Positions 6,667 through 13,453 of a stretch of 16,021 nucleotides of DNA are shown in pieces; within the stretch, counting starts at the first letter, position 1, and every line of letters starts with the position of its first letter. A model generated the notes under the pieces. It did no database searches and had not been told where the DNA came from. It was given only the letters and a program-made list of their open reading frames with translations. The stretch comes from Elusimicrobiota bacterium (lineage in GTDB: Bacteria > CG03 > SLGR01). The stretch covers positions 1 through 16,021 of the forward strand of contig JAAZFS010000184.1 in the NCBI GenBank assembly GCA_012511615.1, read 5' to 3'. The position numbers and the translations under genes are program-made.

Positions 6667-7232
6667 TGACGAGCGAAAATATAAAAGAAAAAGATAACAA
6701 AGAAACAAAAAGAACTGATAGAAGAAAAAACGATAATATGGTGACTCTTGAAAAGAGTAAAGAGCTCATCGAAAGAGTAGTCAGCATAAACCGTGTCGCA
6801 AGTGTTGTTAAGGGTGGTAAGCGTTTTGGTTTTTCTACACTGGTGGTGGTTGGCGACGGCAAGGGCCGGGTTGGTGCTGGGATAGGAAAAGCAAACGATG
6901 TTCGCGCTTCCATAGAGAAGGGAATAGCAAAAGCAAAAACTTCAATGATAGAGGTGGAATTGACAGAAGATAACACCATAACTCACAGTGTTATTGGAAA
7001 GTTTGGAGCTGCAGAAATACTTTTAAAACCCGCCGGACCTGGTACAGGGGTTATATCTGGGGGTGCAGCCAGGGCAGTACTTGAATCCGTAGGAATAGAA
7101 AATGTTCTTACCAAATGTTTGCGCTCAAGAAACCCTATCAATGTTGTCCGTGCTACACTTGACGGATTAAGTCAGACCCGCTCAAGGTCGCTTGTCGCCC
7201 GTATGCGAGAAAAAGAAGAGGCGGAACTATGA
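6666..7232 (+). CDS. rpsE: Small-subunit ribosomal protein S5
   Basis: 188 residues. After a lysine-rich N-terminal stretch of about 25 residues come the dsRBD-like domain (RVVSINRVASVVKGGKRFGF, VVVGDGKGRVGAGIGKA) and the C-terminal domain (GKFGAAEILLKPAGPGTGVI, GGAARAVLESVGI, SRNPINVVRATLDGL). S5 lies near the mRNA entry site and affects decoding fidelity. Its stop overlaps the rplO ATG as ATGA, which leaves no room for rpmD (L30), the gene that commonly lies here. Confidence 0.97.
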   Translation: MTSENIKEKDNKETKRTDRRKNDNMVTLEKSKELIERVVSINRVASVVKGGKRFGFSTLVVVGDGKGRVGAGIGKANDVRASIEKGIAKAKTSMIEVELTEDNTITHSVIGKFGAAEILLKPAGPGTGVISGGAARAVLESVGIENVLTKCLRSRNPINVVRATLDGLSQTRSRSLVARMREKEEAEL

Positions 7233-7678
7233 AGAAGAAAACTGACTTATCAACGCTGGGCCCAGTTGCGGGATCCCGGCCTGCGGGCAAAAGAAAAGGT
7301 CGTGGGGCGGCTTCTGGTGTAGGTCGATCCTCTTGTCGGGGAGAAGGCGGAAGCAACAAAAGATCAGGATATAGAAGAAGACCTGCTTTTGAAGGCGGCC
7401 AGATGCCCTTGGTAAGAAGACTTCCTAAAAGAGGGTTTTCCAATGCACTATTTAAAAAAGAGTTTGATGTTGTAAATATTGCAAACCTGCAGGAAAAATT
7501 TAAAAGTGGTGAAAAAGTCACCCCTGCAAAACTAAAAGACTTAGGACTAACTGGAGGAAACCTTCCTGTAAAAATCCTTGGAACCGGTGAGCTGAAAAAG
7601 AAACTTTCTGTTTCTGGTTGTCAATATTCTGCCTCGGCCAAAGAAAAAATAATATCTGCAGGTGGAAGCCTGGAATAA
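7229..7678 (+). CDS. rplO: Large-subunit ribosomal protein L15
   Basis: 149 residues. The glycine- and basic-rich N-terminal arm (about 10-50) carries RPAGKRKGRGAASG and RRPAFEGGQMPLVRRLPKRGF, the core L15 motif. The C-terminal domain follows, with VTPAKLKDLGLTG and VKILGTGELKKKLSVSGCQYSASAKE. L15 is a late 50S assembly protein whose arm reaches deep into 23S rRNA. The start ATG overlaps the rpsE stop by four bases. Ten bases separate it from secY. Confidence 0.97.
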   Translation: MKKKTDLSTLGPVAGSRPAGKRKGRGAASGVGRSSCRGEGGSNKRSGYRRRPAFEGGQMPLVRRLPKRGFSNALFKKEFDVVNIANLQEKFKSGEKVTPAKLKDLGLTGGNLPVKILGTGELKKKLSVSGCQYSASAKEKIISAGGSLE

Positions 7679-7688
7679 ATAGCTGATT

Positions 7689-8999
7689 ATGCAGGGAATT
7701 GAAGGGCTATTTAAAATCCAGGAGCTAAAAAAGAAGCTCCTGTTTACGGCAGGTGTTCTGGCAGTCTACAGGCTTGGAACGGCCATACCTGTCCCCGGAA
7801 TAGATGTAGGGGCCTTAAAAACCTATTTTGAGGCTCAATCCGGATCACTCTTTGGTTTCCTTGATATGTTCAGCGGTGGTGCTCTTATGCGGCTCTCGCT
7901 CTTTGCTCTGGGTATTATGCCCTATATTAACGCATCGATTATCATGAGCCTTATCAGAACCACTATACCCTATCTCGATAGACTCCAAAAAGAGGGAGAA
8001 GCCGGAAGAAAGAAAATTACCCAGATTACTAGATACCTAGGAGTGGCAATTGCAATTGTCCAGGGAATCGGTCTTACTTTCTGGATGCAATCCATGGAGG
8101 CTGGGGGAATTAGAGTAGTTCCCAATCCCGGATTTGGCTTTCAAGCAATGACAGTAATTACTCTTGTTACTGGTGCTGTTTTTATTATGTGGTTAGGGGA
8201 GCAGGTCACCGAACACGGAATAGGAAATGGTGTATCACTTTTAATTTTTGCTGGAATTGTAGCCCGACTTCCGTCTGGATTGATAAATGTAATTCAGATG
8301 ATTAGGATTGAGGAACTTACCTTATTTGGCGCCTTGTTTTTACTGGCGGTTGTGATAGCTATTACTGCTGCGGTTGTTTTTGTGGAGCAGGGCCAAAGGA
8401 AGATACCAGTACAGTATGCAAAACGGGTTGTGGGTAGGAAAATGTATGGTGGACAGACCTCTTACCTACCAATTAAGGTTAACCAGTCTGGAGTAATAGC
8501 TGTCATATTTTCTATGGCAATACTACTTCTTCCCATGCAACTTTCACAGTTTTTTCCCAATTCCCAGCTCTTTATGACAATTGAGACTTATCTTAGGCAT
8601 GGAGCCTGGATTCATACAGTTCTTTATTCTGCCTTAATTATATTCTTTTGTTACTTTTATACTGCCATAACATTTAACCCCAGAGATATAGCCGAAAACA
8701 TGAAAAGAGGGGGAGGCTTTATACCGGGTATAAGGCCTGGAAAACCCACTGCAGATTTTATAGATAGAGTGATTGTCAGACTTACAATAGTTGGTGCTCT
8801 TTTTGTAGTCGTTATAGCTGTAATGCCTTCATATTTTGAGCGTCTTTTTAATGCTCCTTTTTATTTTGGTGGGACTGCTCTTCTTATTGTAGTAGGTGTA
8901 TCTTTAGATACAATGGCCCAGCTTGAAAGCTACCTAATCATGAGACAGTATGAGGGTTTTATGAAGAAAGGTCGACTTAAAGGGCGCTACTACAGGTGA
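7689..8999 (+). CDS. secY: Preprotein translocase subunit SecY
   Basis: 436 residues, an inner-membrane channel protein with ten expected membrane segments. Landmarks in order: the first segment and GTAIPVPGID (about 15-40), the plug region with FLDMFSGGAL, GIMPYINASIIMSL, EGEAGRKKITQITRYL, LGEQVTEHGIGNGVSL, QGQRKIPVQYAKR, the FNPRDIAENMKRGGGFIPGIRPG loop (the cytosolic ribosome/SecA contact), and the basic tail YEGFMKKGRLKGRYYR. It exports unfolded proteins with SecE, SecG and SecA. No clear ribosome binding site precedes ATG 7689, so coupling to rplO is likely. The end overlaps adk as GTGA. Confidence 0.98.
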   Translation: MQGIEGLFKIQELKKKLLFTAGVLAVYRLGTAIPVPGIDVGALKTYFEAQSGSLFGFLDMFSGGALMRLSLFALGIMPYINASIIMSLIRTTIPYLDRLQKEGEAGRKKITQITRYLGVAIAIVQGIGLTFWMQSMEAGGIRVVPNPGFGFQAMTVITLVTGAVFIMWLGEQVTEHGIGNGVSLLIFAGIVARLPSGLINVIQMIRIEELTLFGALFLLAVVIAITAAVVFVEQGQRKIPVQYAKRVVGRKMYGGQTSYLPIKVNQSGVIAVIFSMAILLLPMQLSQFFPNSQLFMTIETYLRHGAWIHTVLYSALIIFFCYFYTAITFNPRDIAENMKRGGGFIPGIRPGKPTADFIDRVIVRLTIVGALFVVVIAVMPSYFERLFNAPFYFGGTALLIVVGVSLDTMAQLESYLIMRQYEGFMKKGRLKGRYYR

Positions 9000-9622
9000 A
9001 CCAAAAATTTGTTATGCTTGGAATCCCTGGTGCAGGAAAGGGTACTCAGGCAAAAAAACTTTCTGACAAGCTTGGAATAGTTCATATATCAACTGGAGAT
9101 ATCTTCCGTAATGCAGCAAAAGACGGAAGCGAACTTGGGAAAAAGGCCCATAAGATTATGACTGCTGGCAACCTTCTTCCCGATGAAATAGTAATTGGGA
9201 TAGTTAAAGAGCGTCTATCAAAGAAAGATGCTTTTGATGGATATATACTGGATGGTTTTCCGCGCACCCTCAACCAGGCTCAGGAGTTTGATAAAATTGA
9301 AGACTTAGGTGCTGTCATTAGTCTTACTCTTGAGGCAGATGAAGCTGTAAACCGGATTGAGGGCCGGCGTTCCTGCGGATCTTGTAATGGGCATTTTAAT
9401 GTTTATCTTGACAAGATAGAAACCAACAAGTGTCCGGTCTGCAATGAGGAGCTTACTTTGCGTTCGGATGATACCAAGGACACAATCAAAGTAAGAATAG
9501 AAAACTATATTAAGCAGACTGCTCCCTTGGAAGATTATTATTCAAGCAAGGGTATATTGAAGGAAATTAACGGAAACCAGAGTGTCGAGGATGTCTACAA
9601 GGACATGCTTGCAGCTCTTTGA
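8996..9622 (+). CDS. adk: Adenylate kinase, zinc-binding lid type
   Basis: 208 residues from GTG 8996, which overlaps the secY stop by four bases. The P-loop GIPGAGKGT is at 9-17, then the STGDIFR AMP-site motif (about 32-38) and GYILDGFPRT (82-91). The lid holds cysteines 127, 130, 146 and 149 (CGSC, CPVC), a structural zinc site common in Gram-positive and many other bacteria, followed by RSDD. It interconverts ATP + AMP and 2 ADP in the cytoplasm. A secY-adk-map order is frequent in bacteria outside E. coli-like groups. Confidence 0.97.
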   Translation: MNQKFVMLGIPGAGKGTQAKKLSDKLGIVHISTGDIFRNAAKDGSELGKKAHKIMTAGNLLPDEIVIGIVKERLSKKDAFDGYILDGFPRTLNQAQEFDKIEDLGAVISLTLEADEAVNRIEGRRSCGSCNGHFNVYLDKIETNKCPVCNEELTLRSDDTKDTIKVRIENYIKQTAPLEDYYSSKGILKEINGNQSVEDVYKDMLAAL

Positions 9623-9643
9623 AGATATTTTAGTAGTTCTTTA

Positions 9644-10423
9644 ATGATAATTATAAAAAGCCCTCGCGAGATAGACATAATGAGAAAGGCTGGCGGGGCT
9701 TTGTCAGAGGCGACCGCCCGTATTAGGGAAGAGGTAGCTGAGGGTATGACTACCGGGGATTTGGACTCTATTGCCCTGGAGGAACTTAAGAAAAGGGGGC
9801 TTGCTCCCGCTTTTTTGAATTATGGATACCCGCCTTCTCCAGCATCTATATGTGCATCAATAAATGATGAGATTGTGCATGGTATCCCCTCAAATAAGAG
9901 AGTACTTGAGACGGGAGATATCTTAAGTGTAGATATTGGCGGCATACTTGAAGGCTTTAATGTAGACATGGCCTTTACGGTGACTGTAGGACCTGCCGAT
10001 AAGGCCGCAGAAAAATTGCTTAGGGTCACAAGAGAAGCTCTTGAAGCCGGCGTCGGTAAAATGTATACTTCTCTGAGGCTAGGAGATGTTTCCAGCGCAA
10101 TTCAAGAAGTGGCTGAGGCTGAGAACTACAGCATAGTTAGGGAACTTGTTGGTCATGGAATTGGCAGAGATCTTCATGAGGCTCCCAACGTCCCCAACTA
10201 CGGTGTTAAGGGACGTGGTCTGATTCTTGAGACAGGGCTTGTTCTAGCGATTGAACCCATGCTGATTGAGGGAGATAACCCGTCAATAAAGTATGCTGAT
10301 GATGAATGGACTGTGAAATCTGTTTCAGGAAGAAATGCGGCTCATTTTGAAAATACTGTGGCTGTTACCGAAAAGGGGCCACTTATGATTACAGAATTTT
10401 TGTGGGAAAAAGAGTCGGAGTAG
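9644..10423 (+). CDS. map: Methionine aminopeptidase, type I
   Basis: 259 residues. It removes the initiator Met from new proteins. The expected two-metal ligands are all present: D97 (SVDIGG), D108 (NVDMAF), H171 (GHGIG), E204 (AIEPM) and E236 (HFEN); the substrate-site histidines H79 and H178 are also there. In the D108 motif the family usually has DxART; here it is DMAFT. The short form without an N-terminal zinc domain is typical of bacterial type I. It starts 21 bases after adk with no clear ribosome binding site, and ends in TAG. Confidence 0.96.
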   Translation: MIIIKSPREIDIMRKAGGALSEATARIREEVAEGMTTGDLDSIALEELKKRGLAPAFLNYGYPPSPASICASINDEIVHGIPSNKRVLETGDILSVDIGGILEGFNVDMAFTVTVGPADKAAEKLLRVTREALEAGVGKMYTSLRLGDVSSAIQEVAEAENYSIVRELVGHGIGRDLHEAPNVPNYGVKGRGLILETGLVLAIEPMLIEGDNPSIKYADDEWTVKSVSGRNAAHFENTVAVTEKGPLMITEFLWEKESE

Positions 10424-10469
10424 GAATAGGTTTAAAAGGAAATAAAACTGAGTCCAAGTTTGGGCGAGT

Positions 10470-10637
10470 TTGGAGTTTGAGGCCCAGGGCCTTGTGAAAA
10501 TTTCAGGACGCTTAGCTAGGGTGAAAAATTTAAAATTTATCCAGGACTCATTTGAGCAAGAAGTTATTAAAATATTCCCCTTAAAGGGAAGGATAATACC
10601 AGGCATGAAAATACGGCCTGACGGAGGTATAAATTGA
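10470..10637 (+). CDS. Possible highly diverged translation initiation factor IF-1
   Basis: A 55-codon frame from TTG 10470 in the exact slot, between map and rpmJ, where bacteria usually keep infA (IF-1, about 72 residues). The product begins LEFEAQGLVKISGRLARVK and contains EVIKIFPLKGR and IIPGMKIRP. Faint IF-1 likeness: xEVEGxV at the start, RVxL, (H)EVLAxISGK, and ILPGDKVxVE. The C-terminal YDLTxGRIxYR is absent and several core residues differ. Position, open frame and OB-like alternation suggest IF-1; the low similarity means it could be another small protein or a degraded copy. The start is weak: the nearest good purine tract (AAAAGGA, 10434-10440) is too far upstream. The frame is closed by a TGA at 10449-10451. 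Confidence 0.4.
   Translation: MEFEAQGLVKISGRLARVKNLKFIQDSFEQEVIKIFPLKGRIIPGMKIRPDGGIN
10623..10628 (+). promoter_or_regulatory. Ribosome binding site for rpmJ
   Basis: GGAGGT five bases before TTG 10634. It establishes a TTG start for L36. Confidence 0.75.
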
Positions 10638-10747
10638 AAGTAAAAGCATCTGTGAAACCTATATGCCCTCGTTGCAAGGTGGTGCGCAGAAAGGGTGTTA
10701 TAAGAGTTATATGCAGCAATCCTCGGCATAAGCAGAGGCAGGGCTGA
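10634..10747 (+). CDS. rpmJ: Large-subunit ribosomal protein L36
   Basis: 37 residues, start TTG. The product begins MKVKASVKPICPRCKVVRRK and ends VICSNPRHKQRQG, the standard L36 form. The zinc ligands Cys11, Cys14, Cys27 and His32 are all present, so this is the zinc-containing type. L36 binds 23S rRNA near the factor-binding region late in assembly. GGAGGT at 10623-10628 marks the start. Its first bases overlap the stop of the infA-like frame; the next gene, rpsM, begins 18 bases after its TGA. Confidence 0.95.
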   Translation: MKVKASVKPICPRCKVVRRKGVIRVICSNPRHKQRQG

Positions 10748-10765
10748 ATCAAGGAGAAATAGATA

Positions 10766-11128
10766 ATGGCAAGAATTGCAGGAGTCAATCTTCCAAACGA
10801 CAAAAAAGTGGTAATAGGCCTGACATATATATATGGCATCGGCAGAAAAACGGCTGGTGATATACTTGAGAAGGCCGGTGTTGATCCGGAAAAGCGTGTC
10901 CGTGACCTTACTGATGATGAGGAAGCTTCAATTCAGAGGGCGGTCCAGGAATTTCCGGTTGAGGGTGATTTAAGAAGAAGAGTCCGCGATGATATTCAGC
11001 GTCTGCGGTCTATAAATTCTTATCGTGGATTAAGACATATGCGGGGACTTCCAGTTAGGGGGCAGAGAACCATAACCAATGCCCGGACCAGGAAAGGCCG
11101 TCGCCGTGCTGTCAGCGGAAAGAGATAA
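10766..11128 (+). CDS. rpsM: Small-subunit ribosomal protein S13
   Basis: 120 residues. The start MARIAGVNLPNDKKVVIGLT, the helix-turn-helix-like YIYGIGRKTA, and the basic end SYRGLRHMRGLPVRGQRT followed by NARTRKG are diagnostic. The tail reads RKGRRRAVSGKR, where RKGPRKTVAGK is more usual. S13 lies in the 30S head, contacts P-site tRNA and forms bridges to L5. AAGGAG at 10751-10756 stands nine bases before the ATG. It opens the alpha group (rpsM-rpsK-rpsD-rpoA-rplQ). Confidence 0.97.
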   Translation: MARIAGVNLPNDKKVVIGLTYIYGIGRKTAGDILEKAGVDPEKRVRDLTDDEEASIQRAVQEFPVEGDLRRRVRDDIQRLRSINSYRGLRHMRGLPVRGQRTITNARTRKGRRRAVSGKR

Positions 11129-11148
11129 GTATTAAAGGATTTAAATAG

Positions 11149-11535
11149 ATGGCAAAGGTAAGATCAAAAAGAGGAAGAAGGGCTAAGGTAGAAACAGCCA
11201 TAGCTCATATAAAAAGTTCGTTTAATAATACGATTGTTTCGATTACAGACGAACAGGGCAACCTTCTTGCATCAAGTTCTGCCGGTAGCGCCGGAATGAA
11301 AGGATCAAGGAAGGGTACCGCATATGCAGGCGGTATTGCAGCATTGGAAGCAGCAAAGACTGCTATGAAAAATAATGGGGTTATCCGGGTTAATGTAAAA
11401 ATTACCGGACCGGGTTCCTCAAAAGAGACGGCGGTCAGGAGCCTGGAGTCTGCTGGACTTCAGATTCTTTCAATACAGGATGTAACGCCGATTCCGCATA
11501 ACGGATGCCGTTCTCCGAGACCCAGGAGGGTTTAA
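11149..11535 (+). CDS. rpsK: Small-subunit ribosomal protein S11
   Basis: 128 residues. Recognisable by AIAHIKSSFNNTIVSITDEQGN, KGSRKGTAYAGG, and the conserved end DVTPIPHNGCR. Several normally strict positions differ: MKGSRKGTAYA replaces the common FKGSRKSTPFA, and the tail is CRSPRPRRV rather than CRPPKRRRV. S11 sits in the 30S platform by the Shine-Dalgarno helix. AAAGGA (11134-11139) precedes the ATG. The end of this gene supplies the AGGAGG for rpsD. Confidence 0.96.
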   Translation: MAKVRSKRGRRAKVETAIAHIKSSFNNTIVSITDEQGNLLASSSAGSAGMKGSRKGTAYAGGIAALEAAKTAMKNNGVIRVNVKITGPGSSKETAVRSLESAGLQILSIQDVTPIPHNGCRSPRPRRV

Positions 11536-11538
11536 GAT

Positions 11539-12174
11539 ATGTCAGTATACAGAGGAGCGGTATGCAAGCTTTGCAGAAGAGAGAGACGGAAACTTTTTCT
11601 TAAAGGATCACGTTGTCTTACTGCCAAGTGCGCAATAGAGAAAAGAGATTATCCTCCGGGACAACATGGAAGAGGACGGTTTAGAGAGTCAGAATATAAC
11701 CTGCAGCTCAGGGAAAAGCAGAAAGTAAAACGCACTCTCTTTATGACAGAGAAGCAGTTTAGAAGATTCTATGCTATTGCTGAGAAGATGGAAGGTTCAA
11801 CCGGTGAAAATCTTTTGATAAATTTAGAGCGCCGTCTTGACAATATTGTTAAGAGGCTGGGCCTTGCAAGTGGAATACAGCAGGCACGTCAGCTAGTTCT
11901 CCATAGAAATATTATGGTCAACGGCCGTGTTACAAATATCCCTTCATATATGGTCAATGAAGGCGATGTTATTGCGGTGCGTGAGAAAAGTCGTGAACTT
12001 GAAGTGATAAAGTCCGCACTTGAGGAAAATCAGTCTATTGGAGTTCCAGACTGGCTAACATTTGATGCAGATAAAATGACCGGAGAAGTAAATAGATTTC
12101 CAACCAGAGACGAGATAACTCTCGCCGGTGGTGATATACAGGAAAACCTAATTGCAGAGCTCTACAGTAAGTAA
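11539..12174 (+). CDS. rpsD: Small-subunit ribosomal protein S4, zinc type
   Basis: 211 residues. The N-terminus has four cysteines at 9, 12, 26 and 31 (CKLC, then C and C), the zinc-binding form. Then comes DYPPGQHGRGR, LREKQKVKR, and the S4 RNA-binding domain at about 98-160 (ERRLDNIVKRLGLASGIQQARQLVLHRNIMVNG). S4 nucleates 30S assembly and, in E. coli, represses the alpha operon. AGGAGG within the end of rpsK, eight bases before the ATG, gives a strong start. Confidence 0.97.
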   Translation: MSVYRGAVCKLCRRERRKLFLKGSRCLTAKCAIEKRDYPPGQHGRGRFRESEYNLQLREKQKVKRTLFMTEKQFRRFYAIAEKMEGSTGENLLINLERRLDNIVKRLGLASGIQQARQLVLHRNIMVNGRVTNIPSYMVNEGDVIAVREKSRELEVIKSALEENQSIGVPDWLTFDADKMTGEVNRFPTRDEITLAGGDIQENLIAELYSK

Positions 12175-12189
12175 GGAGGGCGCAGTATA

Positions 12190-13152
12190 ATGAAGTTCAG
12201 GGATTTTCAGCTTCCCCAGAAGATTAAATGGATTGAGAAAACGGATAAATACGGCAAGTTTGTATGCGAGCCCTTTGAAAGAGGATATGCCCATACAGTA
12301 GGAAATTCTCTTAGAAGGATTTTACTTGCTTCACTTGAAGGTGCGGTAATTACCTCTCTTAAAATTGAGGGTGTGCCTCACGAGTATGCATCAATTGAAG
12401 GCGTTAAAGAGGACGTCCTAGAAATAATAAGTAATCTAAAGCTTCTTCGTTTTAAAGTTTATACCGAAGAAGGTCAGACTATTAGTTTGAATGTTTCCGG
12501 ACAAGGTGAAGTGACCGGTGCGGATTTTAAATTGAATGAATCTATCAATTTACTTAATCCTGATGTCCATGTCGCAACACTTGATAACAATGCCAGCTTA
12601 AGTATTGAGGCCGTGGTAGAGAGGGGACGGGGCTATATGTTTGCCGGTGATATGCAGAAGGATATTGATACCGTTGGGGTAATACCAGTGGATGCTTCTT
12701 TTTCTCCGGTAAGCAAGGTGAATTACAGGGTTGAAAATGCCAGAGTTGGTCAGGCGACTGACTTTGATAAGCTTACTTTTGAACTGGATACAGATGCCAG
12801 CATTAGTCCTGAGGAGGCGGTTGCCTATGCAGCTCAGGTTATGAGCCGTGTGATGGAAATATTTAACATCCCGGATATTGAGGAAATCGAGCTTGGCGAG
12901 AAAGAAGAAGAAGCCCAAGAGAGTGAGGAAGAAGATCTCATCAATCTTCCGATAGATAGTCTTATGATATCTACCCGGGTGCTTAACTCACTTAAGAGAG
13001 CGGGCATCTCAACAATCTACGACCTTATCTCAAAAAGGGAAAAAGAAGTAATGGAAATTGATAAAGTGGGTGATAAATCGATGGAGGAAATCCGCGAACA
13101 GCTTGAAAAATTTTCCAAAGAAAGAGGTGTGAGCTTTGAACTCGAAAGATAA
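12190..13152 (+). CDS. rpoA: RNA polymerase alpha subunit
   Basis: 320 residues. The N-terminal dimerisation domain (1 to about 230) has FERGYAHTVGNSLRRILLAS, GVPHEYASIEGVKEDVLEII, PVDASFSPVSKVNYRVENARVGQ and TDFDKL. A strongly acidic linker (EEEAQESEEED) leads to the C-terminal domain (about 250-320), which reads MISTRVLNSLKRAGISTIYDL and VGDKSMEEIREQL. That domain binds UP elements and activators in other bacteria; the usual Cys of the NCLKRA segment is Ser here. AAGGAGGG at 12173-12180 precedes the ATG by nine bases. Its last 17 bases overlap rplQ. Confidence 0.98.
   Translation: MKFRDFQLPQKIKWIEKTDKYGKFVCEPFERGYAHTVGNSLRRILLASLEGAVITSLKIEGVPHEYASIEGVKEDVLEIISNLKLLRFKVYTEEGQTISLNVSGQGEVTGADFKLNESINLLNPDVHVATLDNNASLSIEAVVERGRGYMFAGDMQKDIDTVGVIPVDASFSPVSKVNYRVENARVGQATDFDKLTFELDTDASISPEEAVAYAAQVMSRVMEIFNIPDIEEIELGEKEEEAQESEEEDLINLPIDSLMISTRVLNSLKRAGISTIYDLISKREKEVMEIDKVGDKSMEEIREQLEKFSKERGVSFELER
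13124..13129 (+). promoter_or_regulatory. Ribosome binding site deciding the rplQ start
   Basis: GAGGTG inside the end of rpoA, six bases before TTG 13136. With the in-frame TGA at 13130-13132, it makes TTG 13136 the only reasonable start for L17. Confidence 0.65.
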
Positions 13153-13453
13153 GAAAGATATAAGAAACCTGTCTTATCATTTGATAGATAGGGGGAGGAT
13201 TACAACGTCTGTATCAAAAGCAAAAGAATTGAGAAAAGGCGTTGAACGGCTTATTACAAGGGCTAAAAAAGATACACTAGCAAATAGAAGGTATGTAGCG
13301 AAAAAAATTCCTGCAAAAGGCGTTAAAAAGCTTTTTGAGGAAATTGGACCTGCAAACCGCGAAAGAAACGGTGGATATACTAGAATACTAAGACTTGAAC
13401 CCCGTCAGGGTGATGCAAGAGAAATGTGTATTTTGGAAATTATAGATGTTTAG
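13136..13453 (+). CDS. rplQ: Large-subunit ribosomal protein L17, short N-terminus
   Basis: 105 residues from TTG 13136. The body is L17: IRNLSYHLIDRGRITTSVSK, AKELRKGVERLITRAKK, ANRRYV, VKKLFEEIGP, and ERNGGYTRILRLEPRQGDA. L17 proteins nearly always begin MRHRKxxxKLxRxxxHR; here that piece is replaced by MNSKDKKD, so about 14 conserved residues are absent. A TGA in frame at 13130-13132 blocks any longer version. L17 binds near the tunnel exit on the 50S subunit. The start lies within rpoA (17-base overlap). The stop TAG overlaps mreB by eight bases. Confidence 0.93.
   Translation: MNSKDKKDIRNLSYHLIDRGRITTSVSKAKELRKGVERLITRAKKDTLANRRYVAKKIPAKGVKKLFEEIGPANRERNGGYTRILRLEPRQGDAREMCILEIIDV

Noticed and set aside
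10434..10469. A start for the infA-like frame next to the AAAAGGA tract
   Set aside because: The reading frame begins only after the TGA at 10449-10451 and has GTC, CAA, GTT codons there; no ATG, GTG or TTG occurs before TTG 10470.
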